The translations under genes were made by a program, and so were the position numbers. 64,000 nt of DNA from JANXLS01 sp037129555 (GTDB taxonomy: Bacteria > Planctomycetota > SZUA-567 > H5-PLA8): the NCBI GenBank assembly GCA_037129555.1, contig JBAXUS010000001.1, positions 33,725 to 97,724 on the forward strand, given 5' to 3'. This document shows positions 45,701-54,135 of this stretch, piece after piece (position 1 is the stretch's first letter; every line of letters begins with the position of its first letter). Under the pieces are notes generated by a model. The model worked only from the letters and a program-made list of their open reading frames with translations. It ran no database searches and had not been told where the DNA came from.

Positions 45701-48700
45701 GATCACCTCGGCCACGTATAACGTGGCCACGCACGTCCTGACCGTTACGGGCACGAACCTGGTCGCCAACGGCAGCGGCAGTGGCATTACCGTGAGCAAA
45801 TTGACGATCACGGGCGAAGGCGGTGCCGTCACCCAATACACGCTGACGTCCAGCAATGTGGATCCCACCAGCGCCACCACATTCACAGTGACCTTGAACA
45901 GTGCCGATCAGGCGGGGGTGCAAAAGCTGTTTACCGCAAACGGCACCATTTCCACCGGCAACATCACGTATAACCTCGCCGCCGCCGATGACTGGAACAC
46001 GGTGATTACCGGAGGCGATATCTCGGACGCCACCAACGCCATCACAGTATCGAACGTGGGGGTGCCGACCTTCACTTCCGCCACCTACGACGGCAATACC
46101 GGCAAGTTTGTGGTAACAGGCAGCAATTTCCTGCCGCTCGCGGGTAGCAACAACGATGTGATCGCCAACAAATTCTGCTTTGTCGGCGACGGCAACGGCC
46201 AGTATTGCCTGAACGATACCCCCAATGTCGAAATCACCTCAGCCACCAGTCTTACCATCACGCTCTCGGCGGGTGATCTGGCGGTCATCAATTCGTTAGC
46301 GACCAAAAACGGCACCAGCGCCGCCGACAACACGGTCTATAACCTGTCTGCTGCCCAAGGCTGGGATGCCGGGGCGCTGAACGCGGTCAATGATACCGTC
46401 AATAACGCCAGCGTGACGGTTACGATTGCGTCGGCTCCCACCGTCACCAGCATCACGCGCGTCGACACGTCGCCCACGAACGCCACCAGCGTTCGTTACA
46501 CGGTCACGTTTTCGGCCAGCGTAACCGGTGTCGATACCAGCGATTTTTCGCTGACCAACACCGGCAGCGTCGCGGGCACCGTTTCCAGCGTGACCGGAAG
46601 TGGAACCACGTATACCGTAACAGTCAGCAGCATCACCGGAAGCGGCACGCTGCGACTGGACTTGAATAGCACAGGGACCGGAATTAAGGACACCAGTAAC
46701 ACGCCGATCGCCACCGGTTTCACCGCCGGCCAAGTGTACACCATCGACAACACCGCGCCAACGAACACCATCGCCTCGGCCGCATTCTCCAACGACACCG
46801 GATCCTCGAGCACCGATTTCATCACCAAGACCGCCGCGCAGACGATCAGCGGCGCGACTTCGGCGAATCTCGCGAGCGACGAAACCGTTCAAGTGTCGAT
46901 AGACAACGGCAGTACCTATCAGAATGCGACGGGGGCTTCCGGACAGACGAGTTGGAGTCTCTCTGGCGTCACGTTGACGGGAAGCAATACGTTGAAAATC
47001 CGCGTGATTGACGGGGTCGGCAACGCGGGACCGGTATTTAGCCAGGCTTATGTGCTCGACACCACTGCTCCGACGAACATCATCGCGACGGTCGCGTTCT
47101 CCAACGACACCGGATCGTCGAGCACCGACTTCATCACCAAGACCGCCGCGCAAACCATCAGTGGCACGACTTCCGCGAATCTGGCGAGCGACGAAACCGT
47201 ACAGGTTTCGCTCGACAACGGCAGCACCTATCAGGACGCGACTGGCACGGCGGGGCAGAAAACATGGAGCCTTTCCGGCGTCACGTTGACGGGCAGCAAC
47301 ACGCTGAAAATCCGCGTGATCGACACGGCCGGCAACACGGGTGCCGTTGTTAGCCAGGCTTATGTGCTGGACCAGTCCGCGCCAAGCGCGCCCACGGGCG
47401 TCGCTTTGGCCACGGCCAGCGATTCGGGCAGTTCCAACAGCGACCGCATCACCAAAATCACCACGCCCGTCATCACCGGAACCTGCGAAGCCAACGCGAC
47501 CGTCACCTTGTTCGACACCGACGGCACCACGGTGCTCGGCACGGCAACCGCGGATGGCAGCGGCAATTGGTCGATCACGTCATCGGCGTTGACCGACGGA
47601 TCGCACACGCTCACGGCGAAAGCCACCGACAAAGCAGGTAACACCGGGGTGGCTTCGTCCGGTTTACAGGTGAACATCGACACCACCGCGCCCGCAAAGC
47701 CCGGCACGCCGGTTCTCGCCGCCGCCAGCGACAGCGGCGCTTCCAACAGCGACGGCATCACCAGCGTGACCACGCCCACGTTGAGCGGCACGGCGGAAGC
47801 CAACGCGACGATCACCATCTATGACACCAACGGCACCACGGTGCTGGGCACGACGACGGCCAATGGCTCGGGCAATTGGTCGGTCGCGACGTCGACTTTG
47901 AGCGAAGGCAGTCACACAATCACCGTCAAAGCAACCGATGCCGCCGGCAACGTCAGCGTCGCCTCCAGCGGATTGTCCATCACCATCGACACCACCGCGC
48001 CGACGAACACCATCGCGACGGTCGCGTTCTCCAACGACACCGGATCGTCGAGCACCGACTTCATCACCAAGACCGCCGCGCAAACCATCAGTGGCACGAC
48101 TTCCGCGAATCTGGCGAGCGACGAAACCGTACAGGTTTCGCTCGACAACGGCAGCACCTATCAGGACGCGACTGGCACGGCGGGGCAGAAAACATGGAGC
48201 CTTTCCGGCGTCACGTTGACGGGCAGCAACACGCTGAAAATCCGCGTGATCGACACGGCCGGCAACACGGGTGCCGTTGTTAGCCAGGCTTATGTGCTGG
48301 ACCAGTCCGCGCCAAGCGCGCCCACGGGCGTCGCTTTGGCCACGGCCAGCGATTCGGGCAGTTCCAACAGCGACCGCATCACCAAAATCACCACGCCCGT
48401 CATCACCGGAACCTGCGAAGCCAACGCGACCGTCACCTTGTTCGACACCGACGGCACCACGGTGCTCGGCACGGCAACCGCGGATGGCAGCGGCAATTGG
48501 TCGATCACGTCATCGGCGTTGACCGACGGATCGCACACGCTCACGGCGAAAGCCACCGACAAAGCAGGTAACACCGGGGTGGCTTCGTCCGGTTTGCAGG
48601 TGACGATCGACACCGCTGCGCCAAACGCGCCGGTTCTCTTCACGCCCGCGAATGCGGCTATTTTGATCGTGAACCAGCCTACATTCAGCGGCACGGCAGA

Positions 48701-51700
48701 AGCGAATAGCACGGTCACGATCACCATCGACAGCTCGGCACCTGTCACAGTGACCGCGGACGGCAGTGGGAATTGGACTTACACACCGGGTACGCCGTTG
48801 TCTGGCGGCTCGCATATCGTGAAAGCCACTTCGAGCGACGCCGCCGGCAACACGAGCGTGGCTTCGGGAACGAACACGTTCGCAGTGCACGCGACGCCTC
48901 CTTCTATTACCGGCACCGTCGCGAATCAGGCGGTAACGGACAAAACCACAATTTCGCCGTTCAGTGGCGCCGTCATCGCCAACCCGGACGTTCCTGCCCA
49001 GACGCAAGCGGTTTCGGTAACGCTGGACACGGCGGCGAAGGGAGCATTCACAACACTTAACGGCTTCACGGACGCGACCGGCGGCGTGTATACGTTCAGC
49101 GGCACCGCGGCGGCGGCGACGACGGCGCTTCAAGGCTTGGTCTTCACGCCATCGGCCAACCGCGTTGCGCCGGGAACTACGGAAACGACGACGTTCACGA
49201 TTTCAACGAACGACGGGATTTATGCCGCGGTGACAAACAACACGACGACCGTGGTTTCAACGTCTGTCAACGACGCGCCGACGATTGCCGGGGTGGTCGC
49301 GAATCAGGCGGTGACCGACAAGACCTCTGTCTCTCCGTTTGTTGGCGTGACGATCGCGGACGTCGATTCGCCCGCGCAGACGCAAACGGTTTCCGTGACG
49401 CTCGACACTGCGGCGAAGGGAACATTTACCACGCTCAACGGCTTCACGGACGCGACCGGCGGCGTGTATACGTTCAGCGGCACCGCGGCGGCGGCGACGA
49501 CGGCGCTTCAAGGCTTGGTCTTCACGCCATCGGCCAACCGCGTTGCGCCGGGAACTACGGAAACGACGACGTTCACGATTTCAACGAACGACGGGATAGC
49601 GGCTGCGGTGACGAACAACACGACGACGGTGGTATCGACCTCCTTCAACGACGCTCCGACGATTTCAGGCACCGTGGCCAATCAGACCGTGACGGACAAA
49701 ACCACCGTGTCGCCTTTTTCGGGCGTGACGCTCGCTGACGTGGATTCGCCGGCTCAAACGCAGAGCGTGTTGGTCAGGTTGGATTCCGCGGCGAAGGGTT
49801 CGTTCACGACGCTCAATGGTTTCACCAACGCGGGCGGCGTGTACATGTTCAGCGGCACGGCGGCAGCGGCGACCACGGCCATTCGAGGATTGATCTTCAC
49901 GCCGACGCCCAACCGTGTTGCGCCGGGATCCGCTGAAACGACGACGTTTACTATTTCGACAAATGACGGCGTTGCCGTGGCGGTGACGGACAGCCTCACG
50001 ACGGTGGTGACGACGTCCATCAACGACGCGCCGACGATCACCGGCACCGTGGCCAATCAGCCGGTCAACGACAATCAGACGCTCGCGAATTTCGCCGGCG
50101 TGACGATCGGTGACGTGGACAGCCCCGAGCAAACGCAGACGGTTTCCGTAACGCTCGACCTCGCCGCGAAAGGCACGTTCACTACTGTATCGCTCACGGC
50201 TTCCGGCTTTACAACGAGTGTCGCGGGAACGTACACTTTCAGCGGCACGGCATCCGCAGCGACTACTGCAATCCGTCAATTGGTCTTCTCTCCCACGCAA
50301 GGCCGCAAGCCGGTGGGGCAGACGGAAACAACCACATTCATGATTGGTGTCAACGATAGCGTTGCGTCGACGGTGACGGATGCTACGACCAGCGTTGTTT
50401 CAACATCGGTGAACACGCCGCCGGTCGCCAGCGTGGTGTTCAATACCAGCGCACCTAAGACCAACGATGTTTTGACAGCAACGGTTACTGCATCCGACGC
50501 TGAAAATGATCCGATCACGCTGACCTACGTTTGGAAAGTCAACGGCTCCGTGAAGAAGACAACAGCGGCGACGGTTTCGTTGGTTGACACGCTTGATTTG
50601 AGTGTTCCAGGCAACGGTAACAAGGGCGACATCATCACTGTCGAAGTGACACCCAACGATAGCAAGGCCGACGGTGCTCTTAGCACAGCTACCGCGACGG
50701 TGGAGAACAGCGCACCTGTGGTGTTGAACGTGGTGTTTGGAGTTTTAAAGAGCACGCTCACCGTTACGCCACCCCGTGTTTCCGTGACTGTTCATTCCAA
50801 CGACACACTCACGGCCACGGTCACCGCCAGCGATGCAGACGGCGATCCCATCTTGTTCAATTACGTTTGGAAAGTAAATGGAATGGTGAAGAAGAGTAAG
50901 CTGGGGACATCGATTCTAACAGATGATTTCCCTTTGACTGGGAACGCGTCTGCGGGAGACACCATTACTCTGGAAGTCACTCCCAACGACAGTGCTGCTA
51001 CAGGCGCGACTTTCAATTTCAGCGTGGTGGTTGCAGCACCCACGTTCGTCAGCGATATTTCAATTTCGTTAAGCACGGCGGCAGCGGGGTTGGAAATGGC
51101 GTTTGCGGCGGTCGTGAACCCCGCGGACTCGATCGTGACATGGGATTTTGGAGACGGCAGTACTCCCGTTACCGGATCGAATCAGACCCACATTTATAAC
51201 GCAGCAGGAACATACACAGTGACCGTCACGGTTGAAGATCCAATCACGCACGTGAGCACAACGCAAAGTAGCGTGGTGACGATCGGAGGAGGAAACGTTG
51301 TCCCGGGAACCGTGGGAGTGCGTGTGCTGAAAGGCCATGTTATGTTGGGCGGGAACCAGGATTCGATCGTATTTGACGCTATTGTCCATGTTAAATTCGG
51401 AAGTAACATCGCGCAGTCGCCGATGACAGTCAGCCTGGGAGGTGTCATACAGACTTTTAATTTTGATGCAAAAGGTGCTGCTGAGAATCCGCCAAACGCG
51501 AAAGCGAAACTGACTTTCCGAAAAGTCCCGAACGTGGTCAGCCAGGAAGGACTTGTTCACGTGACAATCAACGGCTCCGGATTCAAGAGTTTGATCGGCC
51601 AAGGCGTTGCACTGGACACCAGCGGATTACCCAAAAAAGCGTTTGTTACCATCGTGTTCCAAGGTAACACACTTACTTATATAGCAGACGCGGCCTTTAA

Positions 51701-51746
51701 AAAATCAGGCCTGATGACGAAGGGGACGTTTGGGTTCAAGAAGTGA
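42783..51746 (+). CDS. Giant secreted protein with Ig-like and cadherin-like repeats
   Basis: About 2987 residues, starting at the signal peptide MNSSCVAGNQIRFAFSLMAALFLGASAMAA; AAAGGG lies six bases upstream of the second of two adjacent ATGs. In order: an Fn3-like domain, a jelly-roll-like domain (TEGYITDVYVRPGSASYTWKF), a beta-propeller-like region (LPAVATLSNGNMVAVWQS type repeats), a choice-of-anchor beta domain, several Ig-like blocks with TVTLFDTDGTTVLGTATADGSGNW repeats, four cadherin-like blocks (PFSGVTLADVDSPAQTQSV type, about 115-126 residues), two Ig-like blocks, one PKD domain (TWDFGDGS), and the C-terminal domain shared with 16303-19842. An internal 585-base perfect duplication is present. 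Probably an adhesin or surface-structure protein. Confidence 0.9.
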   Translation: MNSSCVAGNQIRFAFSLMAALFLGASAMAATPTVTTPTSASIETAVATLGGTITNTGGLAITERGVVVSRTATNNNPLIGDAGTTQRISIDTTNTFTASVFNLYGGINYTYKAYAINSAGTSYSPAATFTTLAANPRTEGYITDVYVRPGSASYTWKFGLFDFAGVSNTITRVTWINTATQILNRGKFQFSSNNGVSWTDCIVNSQSNPSYTNTAGNLFRFLDQTPGDTTNDDDVGFIFDGTPTGSIGTSGTKIHVDNPPTAITPSNQKTLFNNLTTGFAMATLTPVDTGPATGGFWAIDSQTTANLFTLSFDPTVDNIATLKIGTGTIPTVGQTVSVTAHYYDQYNLDSSGNPITAQGIATTLTFTVIAETSNDLTLGNDYPINTFTTGSQQLPAVATLSNGNMVAVWQSAGQGGKSSATFNSIRGQILSSTGTAVGSEFLASNSSIAVDDSSPGVAALNAGRFVVVYVTSSGANYDIAFRIIEANGTVGAEILAVAGGGIGHYYPSVATLTDGTFVVVWYDDIGDVRLHRFNGSNGTSFSAEVLIGSSYYSPAVAALSDGNYVVAWTDATDSGIRTRVGGGSVVNTGITTAYYGPRVAGLTGGFVIAADYLDGTTNRTQIKAVRYNNSAVIQGSAFAVNSVTTGNNYGAYVVTLSGGGFLVGWQSDVRDFDQSGLFGRRFNAIGMAVDVADFEINQHRLGDQSALVLTPLASDAFAAVWTYTNGNGTTVDVYGRALAPAATGPTVTVAPGSLAFGTTVAGTASTPLSFTVGGTNLTANLVVTAPTGVEVSTTSGSGYGASVSLTPSSGTVATTTLYARIASTASVGAISGNIACASTGATTQNISVSGTVNAPTVITSATYNASTGVFAVTGTGIANTDTIDPTKLTITGANNATYTLTTGSATAGNNTFSVTLNSTDRLRVNALLNTNGTVSVDGTTFNLAGAANWDSTKSAPADLTGNPITASSVTAPTITSATYNVATHVLTVTGTNLVANGSGSGITVSKLTITGEGGAVTQYTLTSSNVDPTSATTFTVTLNSADQAGVQKLFTANGTISTGNITYNLAAADDWNTVITGGDISDATNAITVSNVGVPTFTSATYDGNTGKFVVTGSNFLPLAGSNNDVIANKFCFVGDGNGQYCLNDTPNVEITSATSLTITLSAGDLAVINSLATKNGTSAADNTVYNLSAAQGWDAGALNAVNDTVNNASVTVTIASAPTVTSITRVDTSPTNATSVRYTVTFSASVTGVDTSDFSLTNTGSVAGTVSSVTGSGTTYTVTVSSITGSGTLRLDLNSTGTGIKDTSNTPIATGFTAGQVYTIDNTAPTNTIASAAFSNDTGSSSTDFITKTAAQTISGATSANLASDETVQVSIDNGSTYQNATGASGQTSWSLSGVTLTGSNTLKIRVIDGVGNAGPVFSQAYVLDTTAPTNIIATVAFSNDTGSSSTDFITKTAAQTISGTTSANLASDETVQVSLDNGSTYQDATGTAGQKTWSLSGVTLTGSNTLKIRVIDTAGNTGAVVSQAYVLDQSAPSAPTGVALATASDSGSSNSDRITKITTPVITGTCEANATVTLFDTDGTTVLGTATADGSGNWSITSSALTDGSHTLTAKATDKAGNTGVASSGLQVNIDTTAPAKPGTPVLAAASDSGASNSDGITSVTTPTLSGTAEANATITIYDTNGTTVLGTTTANGSGNWSVATSTLSEGSHTITVKATDAAGNVSVASSGLSITIDTTAPTNTIATVAFSNDTGSSSTDFITKTAAQTISGTTSANLASDETVQVSLDNGSTYQDATGTAGQKTWSLSGVTLTGSNTLKIRVIDTAGNTGAVVSQAYVLDQSAPSAPTGVALATASDSGSSNSDRITKITTPVITGTCEANATVTLFDTDGTTVLGTATADGSGNWSITSSALTDGSHTLTAKATDKAGNTGVASSGLQVTIDTAAPNAPVLFTPANAAILIVNQPTFSGTAEANSTVTITIDSSAPVTVTADGSGNWTYTPGTPLSGGSHIVKATSSDAAGNTSVASGTNTFAVHATPPSITGTVANQAVTDKTTISPFSGAVIANPDVPAQTQAVSVTLDTAAKGAFTTLNGFTDATGGVYTFSGTAAAATTALQGLVFTPSANRVAPGTTETTTFTISTNDGIYAAVTNNTTTVVSTSVNDAPTIAGVVANQAVTDKTSVSPFVGVTIADVDSPAQTQTVSVTLDTAAKGTFTTLNGFTDATGGVYTFSGTAAAATTALQGLVFTPSANRVAPGTTETTTFTISTNDGIAAAVTNNTTTVVSTSFNDAPTISGTVANQTVTDKTTVSPFSGVTLADVDSPAQTQSVLVRLDSAAKGSFTTLNGFTNAGGVYMFSGTAAAATTAIRGLIFTPTPNRVAPGSAETTTFTISTNDGVAVAVTDSLTTVVTTSINDAPTITGTVANQPVNDNQTLANFAGVTIGDVDSPEQTQTVSVTLDLAAKGTFTTVSLTASGFTTSVAGTYTFSGTASAATTAIRQLVFSPTQGRKPVGQTETTTFMIGVNDSVASTVTDATTSVVSTSVNTPPVASVVFNTSAPKTNDVLTATVTASDAENDPITLTYVWKVNGSVKKTTAATVSLVDTLDLSVPGNGNKGDIITVEVTPNDSKADGALSTATATVENSAPVVLNVVFGVLKSTLTVTPPRVSVTVHSNDTLTATVTASDADGDPILFNYVWKVNGMVKKSKLGTSILTDDFPLTGNASAGDTITLEVTPNDSAATGATFNFSVVVAAPTFVSDISISLSTAAAGLEMAFAAVVNPADSIVTWDFGDGSTPVTGSNQTHIYNAAGTYTVTVTVEDPITHVSTTQSSVVTIGGGNVVPGTVGVRVLKGHVMLGGNQDSIVFDAIVHVKFGSNIAQSPMTVSLGGVIQTFNFDAKGAAENPPNAKAKLTFRKVPNVVSQEGLVHVTINGSGFKSLIGQGVALDTSGLPKKAFVTIVFQGNTLTYIADAAFKKSGLMTKGTFGFKK
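47081..47665 (+). repeat. 585-bp perfect direct repeat, copy 1
   Basis: Identical base for base to 48011-48595 with a period of exactly 930 bases (310 codons), in frame. It covers the FSNDTGSSSTDFITKTAAQ block and the following Ig-like block. Differences begin just outside: T47080 against C48010 and A47666 against G48596. Confidence 0.92.
48011..48595 (+). repeat. 585-bp perfect direct repeat, copy 2
   Basis: Second copy of 47081-47665. Identity includes synonymous positions, so the duplication or a conversion event is recent. A more diverged relative of the first half lies at about 46750-47070. A further 378-base periodicity is seen in the cadherin-like blocks from about 49060 to 49600. Confidence 0.92.
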
Positions 51747-52164
51747 AGCTCGGTGGGATGAAGGAGAATAACTTCTCCTTTACAAAAATTAGTTGCTGAA
51801 CTTTTGCGAAGTCATGGACAGCCCAACGCGCTTTGATACGCACCATTCTCCGGTTCCGCCGGTCCCGATGCCTCGGACGCGCACCCAGATCCTTGCGCCG
51901 GGCGTGAAACCGGTCAACGCGGCTTGGCGCACATGTCATCCTCAGCCCACCCCACCCGTTCCCGTCGCCCCTTCAACGCTGCGGATCACGGCTTCGACAT
52001 GCGGGTCGATGGCGTTGGCCGTGGCGCTGAGCGCGCAGAACAATCAGACTCGCCAGAGCAGGGCACCCGCAATATCAATGGCGGCGGGGCCGAAATTCGT
52101 GTTGGGACAAGTGGCTTATCCCGTCGTTTTGGGATGGTCATTTGTCATGATATTTCCCTTTTTG
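51747..52164. other. Gene-poor region with decayed fragments
   Basis: No intact gene. Two remnants can be seen on the reverse strand. At about 51800-51940 a run reads RQAALTGFTPGARIWVRVRGIGTGGTGEW, an Fn3-type ending with stops nearby. At 52036-52092 the DNA resembles 53712-53777, inside the small membrane protein gene, with deletions and a stop. The plus-strand open frame 51793-52302 looks like a shadow. Confidence 0.6.
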
Positions 52165-53232
52165 TCACATGACCGCGACGACGTCCGGCTGCGGCTTGAC
52201 AATAATGGAATGCCAGCCGGTCTCATACGTTTCGAATCCGGGGGAAATGGCTTGGGCGATGCAGACTCGATTGCCGTCCAAGTAATCGTGGATATAGCCT
52301 GATCGTTTTGCGAAGAGTGTGCTGAATAAACTCACCGGGAATGTGTAGCTCGCCGGTAACTGTCTCGAACTGGCGATGATCGTTCCATTTGGATCAATGA
52401 TAAATCGATCCGTTTCGGCGAGTTCGGGATTGTCGTATTTCTTGCCGTTCAAAATCGCATCGGAAAAAGTTTCCCAGTTGAAAATGACGCCCAACACGCC
52501 AATCGGTGCGCCATTCGTCTTGCCTTCCCGTCTGACGGTGCAGGAGTAAATCAGCGACAGTTTGTGGTTGACGAGCGGCGACACATGCGCCGATTGAAAT
52601 CCGTATTCGTCACCGGTTGCCTTGCAAATTGCTTTTGAAAACCAGGCGGACTTTGCGACATTCAGTCCCGTCACCGTGTAAAGATCCGGGCGTCCGTTGG
52701 CGATGATGATGCCTTTGGTATCACACAGAACCAAATCAAAGTAAACGGTATAGGCATTCAAAATAACTTTCATGCGCGTCGACGCATGGGAAGCGGACTG
52801 GGGCGTCAATTTCGTGAGTGCATCCACAACCGATGCATCCGTCGCCCACCACCTCACGTCGCATGTCCGCTCATACAAATTGCGATCAATCAGGTCAATA
52901 TTGTTCAACGCAAGGTCGGCGAGTCGCGTACCAACGACGTCTTCACCAATCAAATTAAAATCATTGGTCTTGATGTCCAGTTCTTCCGCCACACGCGCCG
53001 TTTTTGTTGAAAGGGCCAGCATTTCCTGAGCGACCACGCCAAACGCAGAACCCGATGAACCAGCTTGAGATGCCTCGATCCGCGCGTTGATGGCCAAGGT
53101 TTTGACTTGCTCATTAATGGAACGCACGTTGTCAATTGTGGCGTGCATGGTTTTAGAGAGTTGATCAAAAATTGAAGAATTTTGCCCCGATTGCTCGTTT
53201 GAGTTGAATGTTGCGATGGGCTCCGTGGACAT
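52165..53232 (-). CDS. Soluble chemoreceptor-core protein with C-terminal Cache (PDC) sensor domain
   Basis: A 355-residue protein with no signal peptide or membrane helix. Residues 30-90 match the tip of the methyl-accepting signalling hairpin: INEQVKTLAINARIEASQAGSSGSAFGVVAQEMLALSTKT, which in full receptors contacts CheW/CheA. From about 115 a Cache/PDC domain follows (WWATDASVVDALTKL, YFDLVLCDTKGIIIANGRP, APIGVLGVIFNWETFSDAIL, RFIIDPNGTIIASS). The order, signalling tip first and sensor last, is the reverse of ordinary receptors, and both would be in the cytoplasm. Ligand unknown; could feed a chemotaxis-like array or act alone. Confidence 0.85.
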   Translation of the reverse strand: MSTEPIATFNSNEQSGQNSSIFDQLSKTMHATIDNVRSINEQVKTLAINARIEASQAGSSGSAFGVVAQEMLALSTKTARVAEELDIKTNDFNLIGEDVVGTRLADLALNNIDLIDRNLYERTCDVRWWATDASVVDALTKLTPQSASHASTRMKVILNAYTVYFDLVLCDTKGIIIANGRPDLYTVTGLNVAKSAWFSKAICKATGDEYGFQSAHVSPLVNHKLSLIYSCTVRREGKTNGAPIGVLGVIFNWETFSDAILNGKKYDNPELAETDRFIIDPNGTIIASSRQLPASYTFPVSLFSTLFAKRSGYIHDYLDGNRVCIAQAISPGFETYETGWHSIIVKPQPDVVAVM

Positions 53233-53582
53233 GTATTACTCTCCTAGCTCATTTTTGTAAGATCGATATTGGGTGTGTTCAACGATCCTTTCGTTCACAG
53301 CAAATGTGCAGAGCACTGTTTAAAAATGACATAGAAAAATGATTAAAAATAGACAATAAAAACACCTGTACAAAGCAAATAGCATTAGCCATACCAAAAG
53401 TGTGAACGTTGCATTGAAATGGTGTGGGGGGACAATGGGGTATTGGAACAGACACGCGAGTTCGGCCGGCAGCGTTTTGAATGGAAGATTGACGACGCAG
53501 CGCGAAAATGGACTCGGCTTGAAATATGGGATGTGGCACGGAACGGTCTGTACACGCAGGTCAAATGAGACTGTCCCAGCGA
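53233..53582. other. Gap upstream of the chemoreceptor-like gene
   Basis: About 350 bases between two minus-strand genes, AT-rich near 53300-53400. It must contain the promoter of the downstream gene if the two are separate units. I see no gene and no clear motif. Confidence 0.5.
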
Positions 53583-53948
53583 TCACATCATCTTCGGCTT
53601 CCACGTCAGGAACAGAATCAGCGCGAGCACGAAGAAAACAAAATGAATCCCAAACCCCAGCGAATTGACTACGTTGAGTAGTGTACTTTTGTAGTTGAAT
53701 CCCAAGACGCACAGAACAATCAGACTCGATTCAAAGAGGCAGAGCAAGTACACCCGCGAATCCATGGCGGCAGGACCCACAGTGATGACGCGATACATCC
53801 AGAACACCAAAACGCACGCAGCCACGATGGCATTGACCACAGGCAGCGCCATGAATCGCGACCGATCCATCACGACCCATATCAAGCAACCGGAGTGAGC
53901 GGTGGTGATGGCGGCGAGGAGCAGGGTGAAGAACGTATTTTCGGTCAT
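53583..53948 (-). CDS. Small four-helix membrane protein, unknown function
   Basis: A 121-residue protein with four hydrophobic segments: FFTLLLAAITTAHSGCLIWVV, FMALPVVNAIVAACVLVFWMY, VYLLCLFESSLIVLCVLGF and LGFGIHFVFFVLALILFL, separated by short loops. No family recognised. A decayed partial copy lies near 52036-52092, on the other side of the chemoreceptor-like gene. Confidence 0.7.
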   Translation of the reverse strand: MTENTFFTLLLAAITTAHSGCLIWVVMDRSRFMALPVVNAIVAACVLVFWMYRVITVGPAAMDSRVYLLCLFESSLIVLCVLGFNYKSTLLNVVNSLGFGIHFVFFVLALILFLTWKPKMM

Positions 53949-54068
53949 GAAGTTGTCGCTTAATTTGAATGCGCTGATAGATGGCGAGTGCTATTATCAA
54001 TCGAACACGTCACCACTCCTATACAACGTACCAGAACTCCCAATGTCAACAACTTTATTCCAAATAAA

Positions 54069-54098
54069 CGCGCCGCAATCCTTTCGAATCGCGGCGCG
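54069..54098 (-). terminator. Terminator after rpsA
   Basis: On the reverse strand, GCGCCGC and GCGGCGC arms (54092-54098 and 54070-54076) enclose a partly paired loop, followed by a T-rich run (54061-54069 on the plus strand is A-rich). It lies 38 bases past the S1 stop. Confidence 0.75.
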
Positions 54099-54135
54099 CT
54101 TTAGTTCATATTTACATTGCCTTCAAACCATCAGC

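Noticed and set aside
46750..49600. Regular direct repeats considered as a CRISPR array
   Set aside because: The repeats are long, in frame and inside a coding sequence; there are no short repeats with unique spacers anywhere in the window.
51793..52302. 169-codon plus-strand frame
   Set aside because: Overlaps the end of the chemoreceptor-like gene on the opposite strand and has no protein-family pattern; the DNA is explained by decayed minus-strand fragments.
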